Translations under genes and position numbers: made by a program
The notes under the pieces: generated by a model
Told to the model about the DNA's origin: nothing
The model's database searches: none
Seen by the model: the letters and a program-made list of their open reading frames with translations, nothing else
Shown here: piece by piece, positions 22,307 to 35,800 of the stretch
How positions within the stretch are numbered: position 1 is the first letter of the stretch
How the letters are laid out: every line of letters begins with the position of its first letter
Assembly: GCA_000226015.1 (NCBI GenBank)
Contig: JH152744.1
Location: 154,208-218,207 of the forward strand
Reading direction: 5' to 3'
DNA from: Mnemiopsis leidyi
Taxonomy: Eukaryota; Ctenophora; Tentaculata; Lobata; Bolinopsidae
DNA: 64,000 nt

Positions 22307-22873
22307 GGAACAGTAGTTATCGTTAATGTGAATTCGATTTGAAACCCAGACTTTAAATTTAGGTTGATGGATCAGAATTTGTTATATTACAAAAAGTTTT
22401 ATAACATTTTTTATCAGATTCTCTGGTTTAGTATGTTTATGATATTGGATTATAGATTTTTGTAATTTTTATTTAATTGTGGCTGTGGACAGTGACTATT
22501 GAACAATACCACAAAGCTTCGGTGATGGGTAAACAGCCACAGGTTTAATAGTTGCCAAAGTTAAGTATTTTAACGCTTTCTTAATTTTGTTTTTAGTTTT
22601 GGCAATTTGAAAGTGGAAGAAGTTGGTGTTGTTTTAGACACCAAAGATTCATAATTCTAGTCACCGAAGCTTCAGTAGTATCAAAATTTAATATTTTAAT
22701 TCAGTGTAGAAATGAAACTTTGATTCTTCTTGTCAGTTCACGTTTTGCTTTGAGTTTGACAATGGCTTTAAAGAATTGACCTCGTTTCCTTTTCCGACCT
22801 AGTTTACCTCAAAACTATGCCTATGACTATGAGCCTATAACTCAAACAAGCAAATTAATTAAGGACCAAGAAT

Positions 22874-22879
22874 AATAAA
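22874..22879 (+). promoter_or_regulatory. FASN: Candidate FAS polyadenylation signal AATAAA
   Basis: This AATAAA lies 568 bp after the FAS stop codon in AT-rich sequence. Its use cannot be judged from sequence alone. Confidence 0.4.
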
Positions 22880-23098
22880 TTTTGATTATACACCGGAGAG
22901 ACACTTTATTTTTCATTATGATGTAATGATAAAAACAACTGAAACAATGTATAAATCGAAATCAAACTGGTCCCAACTACACGTAAGGTTTGAACAGTGA
23001 ATAGGCGTGGGTTTCAAGACGCAAGGGTCAACCGGCTATTCCCCGCGGCAGCAATTTGCAATGCCATTGCCAATAGACCATGGTAAAGATGATTTTGG

Positions 23099-23452
23099 CT
23101 TGACGAGATTATATCCGTCTACCGTTCTCGTTCAGCTTTGAGCTGCGAGAGTCGGGTATCACCACGACAAATTTCGGCTCCCTTTAAGTTTATTGTTTTG
23201 TTTCTTTAGCCAAATAATTGATAGTGATATTGATAATGTCCTTCGGAATCTGACTTATCAATATCATTGCCATCTGCATTGGCTTTTCTTTGTTTGACTT
23301 CGATTTTCTCGGCCTCGTCTGCTCTGACTTTTTCCGACCCTCATTTGAAGCGAAATAAAAAGACGGAAGGGTGCTTGTCGCAGTGATACCGGACTCACGC
23401 AGCTAAAGCTGAACGTTTCCTTAGAACGGTAGACGGATATAATCTCGTCAAG
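23099..23452. mobile_element. Foldback/MITE-like element with inverted arms of about 75 bp
   Basis: The left arm starts CTTGACGAGATTATATCC at 23099. The right arm ends with its exact complement at 23452. Beyond a first perfect 30-bp block, the match resumes (CGTTCAGCTTT-AGCTGCG, then GAGTC-GGTATCAC-CGACAA), giving arms of about 75 bp around a 200-bp centre. The module AGTCGGGTA-ACC-CGACAA recurs at least four more times downstream. There is no coding capacity and the superfamily is unknown. Confidence 0.75.
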
Positions 23453-23995
23453 AGCAAAGAGGGTGCGCGCTGCTGAATAAAAAGAGCAGCAAAGCTGCTA
23501 GTCGGGTAACACCTCGACAAGTACGTTTTAGTTTTAAAAAATCTAGTCTCACTCATCACTGCTCACTTTATTACCTGTTACCCATTTCAAAAAATTCGCG
23601 GCAGCAGGGCTAGGCAAGGTTATCACTAACCACAGTCATTTTTGCTTTTGTGCTCAAAGTTAACGGGCGATGCGCGTTTAATTTAAGTTTAAAAATGCAG
23701 GTAAGAGCGCGTGAAGGCCGCAATTCAACATGGTTGCTAGGCGTTGACGAGATGATATCCGTCTACGTGAATTTAATGTTTTAAGTTTAACGAAACGTTC
23801 TCGATCTTGCCAGGAGAGCACCAAGTTGCGAGTCGGGTAAGACCTTGACAAGCAGGCCTAGCCCTGCTGCCGCGAAGTTTAACGCTTTGAGCTGCGAGAG
23901 TCGGGTATGACCGCGACAAGTAGCATGTAGCCACCGGCGCGCGCGAAGTGTGCGGCTTTATACTTATAGCCGCGCGCAGCCATATTTTTTCCCGT

Positions 23996-24034
23996 ATCTT
24001 GCCATTTGGGCCCGAAGGGCCCAAATGGCAAGAT
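23996..24034. repeat. 39-nt near-perfect palindrome
   Basis: 18-bp perfect arms (ATCTTGCCATTTGGGCCC and its complement) surround the trinucleotide GAA. It could be a strong hairpin or the tip of an inverted element. No open gene lies beside it. Confidence 0.85.
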
Positions 24035-24248
24035 TGTTTTGATACGTTTTGTGCACGTGCACAAAAAGTACAAAACAAGGGTTGGCGATCGACAGCGTAA
24101 GTTTGGAATATTAGCTCGAAAAGTGTCCGTACGTACGTACGTACGTACGTCCGCGCTCCTTTATCAAACTTATCATGTATACAAATACGATTATACGGTT
24201 TTAACTGCCCAAGGCCGCAGAATGTACTTCAGATATACATAATCATTA

Positions 24249-24258
24249 NNNNNNNNNN
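24249..24258. other. Assembly gap (10 N)
   Basis: A run of ten N characters. Confidence 0.99.
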
Positions 24259-25702
24259 CGTAGTGGTTAGTGGTTGTCGATTTTGATTCCTTATTTCGCG
24301 AATTTTGATTACAATAAGCGACGGCATGATAATTGATACGGGAAATTCAGCGGTCGCCTGACACAGTGAAAGCGGCCGCAATTCTTGTTTGAAATTGAAA
24401 AGGGTCACAGTGTGAGACAACGCGGTAATAGAATATCAACCTAAATTTAGGGAAAGGCATGGCAACGTCGCGTTTAAGCGCAATACATGACGGCGGCAAT
24501 TGTCTAACGTTACATTGTCAGGCCAGCTGTTGTCGAGATAATTATCCTAGCCTCACTTGCTAGAAGTAGACGTTGCTTAGCCCGGCGCTTGTACAGCAGC
24601 GCGCACCCTCCCGTCATTTTATCCTCCGGGAGGGTACGGCACATTACGTCGGCTGTACTTCACCGACGTGAAGTAGCGCGTTGGTTGGCCAGCGGCCCAG
24701 CGCTATCTTGTATCTATTCGCTTCGAATGACTATGAGGGTCGGACAAAGTTTAACGGGCAATGCGCGTCTAGAATTTCTTCGAAAATCATTTTGAATTTG
24801 TCGCCAGGCCAGAAATGCATGAGAGCGCGTGATGGCCGCGACAGTAGGTTATTAACCTACAAGACAAAGTCAGACAACCCGGCGTGCACAACTTGAGACA
24901 ACTTTGTCAGAGGGGAATTTGAAATTATACAACTAAGACTGATGTCACTTGGCAAAAGAAGACACGTTCATTAACGTCTAAAGTGCATTGCCGATTGGCA
25001 CAGGAAACTTAGTCGTAAGATTCCTTACATTTACTCTTTACGTTTAGCAAGTTCCGTCGGTTAGGGCGAGACAACAGCAACATTACAAAAAGAGAGACAA
25101 TTCAATTTATTTAAGAACAAAATGCAATAGCTAAAATAATACTAAAAGATAAAACATAAAATGCCACACATTTAAATTTAAATTTACTTACTCCAATTCG
25201 AAGCTACAATTATCAACTTTCTTGTAAAAATTTTCAATGTTAAATTCAAATTCAATGTTAAATTTTCAAGTAAAATCACTTTTAACGAGATTTTGAAGTG
25301 TTTTAAATTTCTGTCCTTTCATTATTAGTTTCAGCGCACTGAGTTGTGAGTACGGACATACTTCAATAATTGCGGACAAAACTAATTTTAATCTGCAGCA
25401 TAGTGCATTGTTCGATGGGGCAAATTTATGTGATATCCAGAAATCTATCATATCATTATCATATCTACATGCCATGCTAGAAAATAGATCAGTATATTTA
25501 TAACATATGACCTAAACGATGATGTTGGTGGTCAGAAGGGAAACTAAACGTTCATTAAGTTTACTTAGAATTCTTAAAGTTAACTAACAACTAAAAATTC
25601 AGCGAATATCTCACAATTCGCAAACAAATAATAATCCCCAACTAATACTATATATAGACGTATATAATTCTTTAGCACTAACAAGTTGTTTTGTAAACAT
25701 TT

Positions 25703-28357
25703 CTATTGCTCCTCCCCGTCTAATTCCATAAGTTCTTGCACGGTTATCTTATCTTCTGGGTATGTGTCATTTACCCAGGCTGGATCATATCTGAAATTAT
25801 TTTAATAGTTAAGAGGGGTAAGATTACCACGAATTTTTGACAAATTGGCCCACACCAGGGTGCCATGGTCAACTGGTCAAAAGTTTTTGACCATGAGTAT
25901 GACCATTGACTGTATAAGATGGTAATTTTTTTACCAAGACCATGGCCAAAATCCAAATTTTTCCATGGTCTAATGCTAAATTCAAACTTTTACCACGAAC
26001 TTTAAGCATAAAATATGGTCATGGTCATGGTCAGTGCCTTACCTCTATAGATAACTTTGCAGAATTCATCATTACTTTTAGTTACTTAAACAAAGTCTTA
26101 AATTATTGGAGGTGTGTAAGCGAACTCATAAAAGCATTAAGACTATAGCAGAGGAGAAATCGCTCTAGATACAGATTGAGACAGTAAGAAAGTTGACCTG
26201 CTCTGCTCCAGAAGAATATTGACGAGAGTCAATACAACTTGTCTTGGTGAATCCTCCAGGGGCTCGTATACTGCACTGTTCTTGTGGTGGTCTGCCAGTC
26301 TCAGGAAAGGGAGGTTGTGATGCAACATAAACAGTCCTGGTTCTCCGAAACGACTCCAAACTTTCAGATCTCTGAATTTTAAGGATAAAATTCAGAAAAT
26401 GTTCAATTTAATTCTGATCAGGCTATGAAAAAATGGTAGAAGAAAGAGTAAAATAAATGTAAATACTTCTACGTTTAAAATTTACCTGAGATTCTTGCAA
26501 TGTCTGATGAGAGAGAAGACTCCCTTGAAGGTGACTCCCGACTGACTGAAATGAAATTCCTCCAACTTCCCCTTCTGTGCTAGACTCTGTACAGCGTTAT
26601 CCAGATCTGTGAAGAGGTACCTCTTGTACCTGTTCTGTCGTCCAGCGAACCCAAGCAGGTGAAGTACTCGCAAGTTATCAAGTTTGCTCAGCGAGCTCAT
26701 CGTGGCGTTGTCCAGCAGGTTTAAGTTATCGTCGTTTGATGACTCGTGATGCATCGTCTTCCTAGAAATGTTTACTGTCAATTGATGGTTAAGGATAGCA
26801 ATCACTGTCATGTATTCAATACATTGACCTTGTTTGAAATTCTTTTTGATAGATTAAGTACGTTACTCCTATCGAAAGTTTTAAACTATTTCAACACTAC
26901 AAATACAGCAAATTTATTGAGTGAAAGGATGGATTACTGAGGGGCACTGTGTTATAATGATTTAAGTGGGTCCCAATTCCCACCGACCATTCATGTTCCT
27001 GGATACTTGTAGTTTCCTTTCATAACAAGTTCTTAAAGCTCAAAAATTCCGTCTGGGCTTTAAAAGCGAATCGTTACGAATCAAACAATCCAAACTTAGT
27101 TTATCTTACTTTCTAGAGTTTTAAGGTTTTAAAAGCGAATCGTTACGAATCAAATCATCTCACTTAATTTTCAGAGTTTCCAGCAAGGGAGAAGTTACTG
27201 ATAGAGACTTGATAAAATGTACAGGCTCATTCAGTACACCAGATCCGTCTTGGATCTCTAGGTAAGACAACCCACCCCATCTAGCAAACACCTGGGTGCA
27301 ACAACTGTTATTTGTTAGGACAACTCAGATATTGCAGATAACTTTCTTGTTGGTTCCTTTTCTGAGAAACTCATAAGGTTTTTAAAAAGGAAATGTTCAC
27401 AATTAACGCTGATAATTCGTACTGTTTTGTAAAGTTCCAGCTCCTGTTCGTCTTTAAGACGTTGCTGTTCTTCATCGGGCACATGAGACTGAAAAGTTAT
27501 TGTTTTCAATGTCGATAAATTAATTAAAAACAGGACATTTAGTTTAACAACCCTTTTAGTTCAACTATTTTTCCATCTAGGAAGCTAGAGAAATTGTCCA
27601 AGCTGAGAAAAACAAACCCTCGAGTTAAATGAGGAAAGTCGACGTTTGTTATTTCTGGGCACTTTAGGAACTTCGTTTGACGGCGTTGCATCAGGGACCA
27701 AATTCACATGCGTAAGTGACAAACTGAAACAGAAGAGTTTCGATAGATCTATTTAAAAAACTATCATTTCCTTCCTCAACCTCTAAATCAAGAAGTAGTA
27801 CCAGACGTTTTCTACCAACAAACCACTAACGCATTGGGCGAAATTTTGACTGAGATACTATAAAAACCTATATAATTGACATCGCTGTCGGTCGCATCAC
27901 AGTGCAATACCAGCGCAAAGCTGGTCCGTAGAAACAGGTTTCTATGATTCTCCTGCCTTCCAAATGTTTGATGCCTTGGCGGCTTTGCGTGCTTTTCAGT
28001 GCGGGAAATTGCACCAAGAACCGTTGTTAAAGTCCGATCCTGCAAGCATGTTAACAATATCTGGAAAACAGAGCAAGAATTTTGGAACTTGATAACATCT
28101 TTAAAATTCCAGGCTGAAAGATGCCAGCTTTTAGTTTAAAGAAAGAAAGCTGGCTTACCTCCCAACAATATGTTCTACAAAAACTCGGGTAGTTACACAT
28201 GATCTTACCTCCGCAGAGAAATGTCTCTAGACTGGAGAAAGTGACACAGTTCTACTCCCTCCCCGTCGTCACATGTTAGTTTTAGTTCCTCCGTCGTATC
28301 CGGTATGTCGTTCAGCTGGATGTTCACTACTTCGTGTGCTCCTTTCACTTCAACCAT
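25703..28357 (-). CDS. Leucine-rich-repeat protein, multi-exon
   Basis: I reconstruct these exons in transcription order: 28209-28357 (start ATG at 28357), 27566-27670, 27423-27488, 27164-27291, 26486-26761, 26198-26371 and 25703-25790 (stop). Phases agree for all junctions except the first: exon 1 ends in phase 2 and the next supported exon starts in phase 0, so a small exon is probably missed. LRR-like stretches include FLKCPEITNVDFPHL, GGLSYLEIQDG, LSKLDNLRVLHLLGF, KLEEFHFSQSGV and HCKNLRDLKVW. The end is either the acidic exon with DKITVQELMELDGEEQ (donor after 26198, phase 2, matching) or a read-through stop at 26143-26145. No F-box or transmembrane segment is seen. The family is not recognised beyond LRR, and the function is unknown. 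Confidence 0.7.
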
Positions 28358-31300
28358 CTTGTAACACCTTCTAGTGACAGGTTAAACGTAAGAAATGTCA
28401 CAAAGTTAAGACGATTAGTCGATAATTAATGACTAAAGAGATTAGGAATATTGAATCGGATTCGAAAAAAGTTCAATGCCAGAGATTAAAACATGTATAA
28501 ACTTGAAGACAACAAGAACTTGAACGCTATAAGAATTGCCGTTTCTTGTTTATTCAGAATACGATAGAGACCATAAAGGCGGATGACAAATTAGTGGGTG
28601 AGAAGGGGGCATAATATGCAAATACTATAACAATCAGTCCTTACCAGTATCACAAATAATAAACTTATCGGCAATCAGAGCCATAAAATGTTTGTTTGGT
28701 CGTGGTAAGTATAACCCAATGTCCATTTTTTGTAGGAGTATGTGAAAAGCAAAATGAAAAGGGCCGAGGCATTTAACAAATGGAAGCTAGCGGTTTGAAA
28801 AGAGGAGTCCACTGAGACAAGATATGAGGCAAGGAAAACCGAAATCATTATATCTATAAGAAGCTAATTCTATTTTAAAGATATTTCGGGTCCAAAAGCT
28901 CAGAACGGACTGTAAACTGTAGTAGGAAATTCGTTTATAACGAGTTACGACCCTGAATTCCAAAATTAATCAAATGAGGCCCAGAATAAGGAAAGCAATA
29001 GAATGAGCTAGAAATGTAAAGATATGCCGGTAAAAATGACTTGGCTCATACTCCATCATCGCGCACAATGATCAAGGACAACGTCACGCTATTAACTTAA
29101 GAGATTGTAGTTCGCCCACACATATTTTATCCTAGGTGGAAGCTACAGCAGGGGTCAGGATCAGGGATCTGCATCTGGATTCTCAAGGCCGTGTCTTATT
29201 CTTAGCAAAATAATACTATCTTGACACATGTTTCGTGGTCAAGATTAGTAAAGCAACGAATTTCGCGAAAAGTAATGTGACTAAGCAGATAACATTAACA
29301 CCGACTTTAAGGACAGATCACTGCACAGTGATATCCATGAAAGAGCTCTGGAAAAATTTTGGCAAATTCAAAAGACTCAATGCATTTTCCACATTCTGGA
29401 AGGATAGAACAAGATATTTATTTCTAGATGAGAAGCATTTTGTAAACGTTTTGAGCGAAAGTTTCTGAGTTTGGATTCTCGGCTGTTGAGTGACACTGCA
29501 AGATTTTTGAACGAAAATTGACATGTTACAATGCATACCTAGCCTGACTGAGAGAACAACTGGGAATCCGAAAAAATAACAAAAATAACGATAATAGGGG
29601 CCCTTGTGATGACGATGCTGAAAGATTGTGCTATATAGTGCTATAGTGCTAAAACATACAGAAGAAAAGCCTCGAAACCCTTTACTAATCTCTAATTTGT
29701 CGGTGCCTTCAGTGAACCAACTAAACGCATTTTAATGATCGAAAAGAAAATTAATAAATCAGAATATCTATAGAACTGTTGATCTTATTGTCTTGTGTGT
29801 CTAGGAAAATTCCAAATGCGATAACGTCCAAAGAACAGTCACAAAAGCACATAGATACCTACCTAATAACAATCGTGGCATCTTGAAGGTGCTAATGGCT
29901 GACAGATTTGGCAACCTTACAAACAAAATACTTGCCAAAAATTATGTCGTTTTTATCGCAAACTATATCATGAGACCTGTATGTAAACAAGGATACTTAA
30001 TCACTTATATTATATATATAAGTATATATACAGTTTGATATCAATAACTATAGGCAAGAGAAACAATGATTATAATGCGATGACTGATTTAAGTTTAGGA
30101 TGTTGAATAGTAAGAAGACTCATCTTCTAATTTTGTATCGAAACTCTAGCGAAATCGTCAATCGTTGGCAAACTTATTATGAAGATATTTCTATCCTCAA
30201 AAGAATAAGCCAAGCTCTTACAAACACAGTGCGACCTAATTAATCACAATATTCTGACCAGCAAAGCAACTATCTCAGTGCCGATAGAACTTAGAGGGAT
30301 CTACAAACACGCACAGCTAACGACCATCGGGACTGATTGTCGTTTTGTTTTTGTCATCTATTTATAACACATCAGGACACATTATAATGCATGGGTCACC
30401 GCTAACCGGCCAGTCTCCGATCACGTAAAAAGTTGTAAGCAGCATGGCAAGAAGCCAAAAACGGTACAATTTTCATCAAAAGTATAATGCAGGTTTAAAG
30501 TTTATAGAATTAGGAAACATTTAAGACTTAAGTCCACCAAGACGAAAGCTGTGCAGTTCAGTATGATAACCAAGAAGACGGTAATACTGTTAAGACATTT
30601 TAATGCTATTTAGGTTATCGGTAATTTCGGTGAGGCCGGGAGGGGGGACCGCAGTTGTGTGCCTTTTGGAGGGAACTTGTGGGCTAAATGTCCATTTTGA
30701 CCATAGCTGTTGCGTAGCCCTGGCCACGATGAAAACCTTATCCCCTTTCGAAATGTATACCATCGGCAAATATTTCAATACGAGCATGAACAGTATAACT
30801 CAGTGAAGAAATGTTCGGGGCGACATAAAACGTCAGCAATCCAGGTAGGCCGACAAAGTCTTCATGTTCCTATCAGTGGAGAATGCCAGGACCTCCACGT
30901 TTCTTCTTCCCGTCCAAGAAGACAAAGGGCTCGGCCCTTCTCGTACAGTGCAGGTGCAGGTAGGGGGAAGGGTGGCGCCTTTTGAGGGACTTAATAACCT
31001 TTTGTTTCTCAGTGGCAAAGCAGGATGGTAGTGAGTTTTTGCTCCAGGGTTGTCTGACAGGGTCAGGTAGGCATGGGCTGGGCACTTCGGTGGGAGGTCG
31101 GCTCTTCTGACATCTCCAAGCTTTTTAGAGGGCCGTGTCTCTAGGATTCTTCTTCGTGTAGATGAATCCGTCAGAGTCCACAATCCCTTGAGATCTTCGT
31201 TGTTCTTTAATGTACTTGGACAAAGTAGGCATGGCAAATCGAATGCGATACTTTCGGGTTGATAGTTAGGTATATATACGCGTTTATCAACAGCTGACCA

Positions 31301-32039
31301 ACACACCTACCATGACATGAATTTACATCGCCTCACAGAAACCCAAGTGATCCATGACATGGGGTCACATGCCGTCTTCATTGGCGTACAGTTCACGGAT
31401 ATGTCACTAAAAATAAGGTATGATCTGACCCCCGTGCGACTGATTGGGCAGTGTGATGTGATCCTCATGGGTACCCTGATTCTTCGTTTCGAGAACTGTC
31501 GGCCACCGCTTTATAGCAATGTTCTTGAAACTCTTTAATTACGACAAGTTCGATAGTACGAATAACCTCTTAAATTTTCAAAACAACCCCAGAGCTAGTT
31601 TTTGAGATGACTAAAAACGCCAGAAAAATTGCTTAAAATTCTTTCAATTTTTGTGTGTGCCGTAGGTGGACTCTTCCAGGCTCTGTCAACATTCTTAATA
31701 CTCTTCGATTACGTCAAGTTCGATAGTAGGAATAACCTCTACAATTTTTCAAAGCAACCCTTGAACCCCAGAGCTAGTTCTTTTAGAGACTTGAAACGGC
31801 ATAAATGTAGCATATAAACCTATTTACAATATCATCAATTCAACGACATATATCGAGTCTTAGCGCCATCTTATATATAAATACACTTATACAAAAATAC
31901 ATTCTACATGAAAATCTTACACTTGATGCTGAATAGCATCAGTTTTAAGGGGGTAGTAGAAACCGTGTCTCTGGAGGTCCAGGCAGGCAAAGCAGCAACA
32001 TTTTCCAGGATACTCGGGATCTGATCGACAAAAGATCTG
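28358..32039. other. Intergenic sequence without a supported gene
   Basis: Several open frames of 60-160 codons occur, notably three overlapping ones at 30590-31306, but none has a recognisable domain and they overlap each other in different frames. A diverged duplication of about 100 bp, 180 bp apart (31510-31600 and 31690-31785), shares AAGTTCGATAGTA-GAATAACCTCT and CCCCAGAGCTAGTT. Otherwise I see nothing. Confidence 0.5.
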
Positions 32040-32040
32040 C

Positions 32041-32756
32041 TGTGAAAAAGGAAGTCACCAGAAGGAGGAGCAAAGTATTCAAGACTGAACAAGCTTATCA
32101 AGAAGGCAGCTCGGGCAGATGATCAGAGATGGGCTGATAACTTGGCCTAGGATCTTGAGGATGCTGCGAGACATGGTTATCAACGGGAGGTTTGACAGCG
32201 GATACAGAATCCCTCTGGACGGAAGAAATGCCGTGCAATTGCAGTTTATGATTGAAATAGAGAAGCAGAGGGAGCGTTGGGCAGAGCATTTTTCCATCCT
32301 TCTCAACTCACGAACAACATATGTCGACCTTACAGAATTTGATAACGTTCCAGTTAAGAAGGTTTTCAGCCTCTTCAAATACAATAAGATGACGGTGCAC
32401 CAGTTAAAGAAGAGATACTATGTGCGCAGCTTTGTAAGCTAGAGAACTGCAAAAGACCTGGGGTTGACGGGATTTCAAATGAAAAGCTTAAATATTGTGC
32501 TCAAGGTCTTATTGGCCCACTGCTGAAACTTTTTGAGGTGGTATGGGAGTCCGAAAGGGTACCAGCGGACTGGCTTAAGGAAGTAATCACTGTCATTCTA
32601 AAAAAGGGAGATACCAGTGTATGTTCAAACAACCGGGGCATAACACTCCGTTCCACAACCTCAAAACTTTTTGAGATGGTTGTTCTCAATAGACTTTCAG
32701 AGGGTCTGGAAGGAGCAATGTGGGAGAATCAGTGTGGAGAATACGTGACTTATCTG
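32041..32756 (+). mobile_element. Broken LINE (non-LTR retrotransposon) reverse-transcriptase fragment
   Basis: Two frames together read as the connector and early reverse-transcriptase region of a LINE. Frame 1 (to about 32440) has EKQRERWAEHFSILLN. Frame 3 has KRPGVDGISNEKLKY, VWESERVPADWLKEV and ILKKGDTSVCSNNRGITL, matching the usual PGPDGI..., IW..E..P..W and KKGD...C.NYRGI motifs of jockey-like and related elements. A frameshift near 32440 separates them. The endonuclease, the catalytic YADD region and the 3' end are missing. It is a dead fragment. Confidence 0.8.
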
Positions 32757-32839
32757 CTAATCTTCGAGATTTTTGATTTTCTGTTTAGTATAGTAGTCTG
32801 TATAGTAGTCTGTATAGTAGTCCGTACGGTACGGTGAAC

Positions 32840-35800
32840 CAGACCAGAGTTATCTAAACTTAACAATCTCGAATCAAAATATATTTTCAAAGTTATTGTA
32901 AATAACAGGAATCAAGAGCCTCAGAATTTCTACACCAAACCATATAATTTAAGAACATAGTCATACCGACGGCGGCGTGGGCTTATTGTGAAACCTCAGC
33001 GGCTCGACGGCGGCGCTCATTCCTGCTAACCTGAAAAGATCTCACAGTAGGATTAAAGAAAAATATATATTTGATCAACATACACATTTGGTTTTATATT
33101 AAACCGACTATGCAAGTGAATGTTATCATGAACGCTGTTGTTTTATTTATGATAAACATAATAATTATTTACAATTTTAAATATTTGCTAAAATGGCAAG
33201 ACGTAGCCACTGACCAACGTTTCTGATACAGTTAAAACTTTTAACTATTACTCTATTAGTATCTGAGCATCTGACTATCAGTATCTGTAGCATAAAACTA
33301 TATCATACGTTGTAAAGTCTGAATTCGTGGAATTCGTAGAATAGTTCAATGGTTTATTGAGTTTGAACTTTGTATTTCTATGAATTGTAATATTTTGAAT
33401 TCCGTTATGAGTTGCAAACTGTATAATTTCGTAGATATTCGTCAGGCAACAAAGTTAGAAGTCTTCAGCAGACGTGCAGTATCAGATATCAGCTATAAAC
33501 TTGAGACCTGAAGTCTACAACATGGCGCCAGTACCGAGTTGTTGCATTTCGAATTATCTATCAGACGTGGACGCATGTTTCTTAAATAAATCGCGCTAAG
33601 TAAAGAACTTAACTGGAGTAGTTGATTGTAGCCTAGAACTTAAGAACTAGATAGGTGATTAAGACAGCGTTAATACTGAACCTCTCAGTTACAGTTAAAT
33701 ATTTCTACTTCCAGGACTTTGTAGTCTTTATTTTTAAAATGAAACCTTTCAAAGGACCAATAATTAGAAGTTGTCCCTACCCGAGCAGTTACTCGGTGAA
33801 TGGCCTCTTTGCTGAAGAGAAATTATTCCGGTAATCCTAAGAATTAATTGTTGGGGAATATCTCAGTTTTGGCGTTCAATAAAGTTGCTATGGTTACTAA
33901 CCCGGTTGTCATAACAAGTAACCTGGTTTTCATGGTAACCAACTTAACACGGCATTAATATTTAAAAGCTGAAAGTGATTCCGAGAACTGGAAGTTATTA
34001 TTTTCTATTTCTCATCTCCTATTGACATCGTTAATGTTAATTCTGGAGATAATACTATATTACCGGCGGACTTTGACCACCGCGAATCTGTCAGACTTCG
34101 TTTAAACGGACTTTTTAAAGGAATTTCCACCGCGGATCTGATCCAATGCCATTGGATCCGCGGTAGACTAAGCCCGCCTGTTATAGTTCCTTACTTTCTT
34201 AGCTTGTTACGAGTACAACCAACGATTAGCATGATCCTTATTTGTATCATGCTATTTGATATTTCCTTGTGTTTGAGGAGCTGTTTTTATTTCAATGGAC
34301 GTCAGAATTTTTGGGGAGGAGTCGGCAATTTTGTCGATCGCGCGACAGGGATAGAGCAAAGAGAAACCAGATACGACCAATCGTATCACATGACCAAAAT
34401 GAATGCCGACTCTTCTTCATTTTCAACGTGGCTTCCTAATAGTAATTGGCGAGAAGTTTTTAAGTATGTCACCTGACATTTAAACTGACCTTTTTGACAT
34501 GGAAATTGGAAACTGTCGGGACATTCTCTGAACACCACTGTATAGCACGGGCGTGTAATGGGTGTTCTGCCTCAAAGAATCACTTCGTCTACATTAACGT
34601 TCTACAAGTACAGACTTCACATCTAAATTTGTTGGTCCGTTTAAACTTTTCCATCAAATAGTCGACTCAACAGGTTATCTTGCATTTCAGGGCTTTGTCC
34701 GATGCAGGATTCCTAAACATATACCATCACGTGGGTGTATTATCATTGGTATGTCGCTGTTTAACACGGTTTTACAATTTACGTGCATCTATTGGCGGAA
34801 TTTTTGTTTGAATTTGATGTATTTTATGGATTTGTAGAGAGACGTTTGATAAAAAGAACCAAAGAAGTCAATTTTGTCACTTTCAGTGTTTAATAGAAGC
34901 CATCTTTGTCTCAGGGAAGGCAACTTGCTAGTGTTAACTCGCCGAATTAGACAGACTAAAGCAGTGAGGTAATCGCCGCCTTCTAACAAAGATTTTATTA
35001 AAATTAAGTATCAACCATCCCGGTTTGTTTCTACTACTCTTTAAATCCATGTGTTCGTAAATGCATTTTTTTATATCTATTTGTTAAACTTATTGTGTAT
35101 TGTAGCGGACGTTGTCTGTGGCATTTCCCATATTACATATTGAAGACTCGAGTTTCAACATTGATATCAGTAAATACACTGATTTGATCGTCTGTAACTG
35201 TAAATATAAGTTTATCCGAAATTTCTATTGAGCCCGGGAATTCAACTTTTATTGGTTTGGATTTTACTAGATTAACATTTGTGCCAAATAAACTATTGTA
35301 TATTGTAACAACTTTACACAGGATACACCATGCCATGGCCCATGGTGACGAATTGATCGGCAAGTCACGTGACTCAGGGGGTGTCACGTGACCTCGTTAG
35401 GCTTCCCAATGCCCTTATTAGGGAAAGAACTGCTCTCGGGCAAGCTTCTCAGATCGTGACGAAGGCAGACCATATTAGGAAGAGAAGGGGCTCATATCCT
35501 TATACGATCAAAATAGTTTTTCCCGATTTTTATACTTATGACACACCCATAATCTTAAAAATTTATATCATCGCGATCAGGAGATCACTGGCTACACAAC
35601 GGTTCTTAACCCCAAATTTTTTTTGATGTGACTAAAAAAATGGCCACGCTATAATTGTATAAACTTGCCAAATGCCACAGTCCAAAGACACCTACTTTCC
35701 AATCGGAGAGCAGCCCTTTAGTTGCTGCACGCTTTCCGGCTTTCACTGTTGTGAAATAAATCAAAAATTAAAGTTTACAGCAGTTGAATGTTACGAGTTA

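Larger units (their letters stand above)
22307..25702. other. Intergenic, repeat-rich stretch between FAS and the LRR gene
   Basis: The first part is probably FAS 3' UTR. From 23.0 to 24.9 kb the GC content rises and inverted elements cluster: a foldback element at 23099-23452, partial copies at 23495-23520, 23744-23766, 23818-23855 and 23882-23925, a 39-nt palindrome at 23996-24034, a TACG microsatellite at 24131-24150 and a gap at 24249-24258. No gene is supported. Confidence 0.6.

Noticed and set aside
27812-28057. - strand open frame of 81 codons between LRR exons
   Set aside because: It does not fit the LRR gene phases and has no LRR pattern; perhaps repeat-derived.
30590-31306. Candidate - strand gene of 157 codons
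   Set aside because: Three overlapping frames on both strands, no recognised domain, no convincing splice context. Possibly decayed repeat.
34131-34166. Short CCGCGGATC inverted repeat as a mobile element
   Set aside because: Arms are short and no target duplication could be defined.
35133-35387. - strand open frame of 84 codons with beta-rich composition
   Set aside because: Isolated, no splice partners, no recognised domain.
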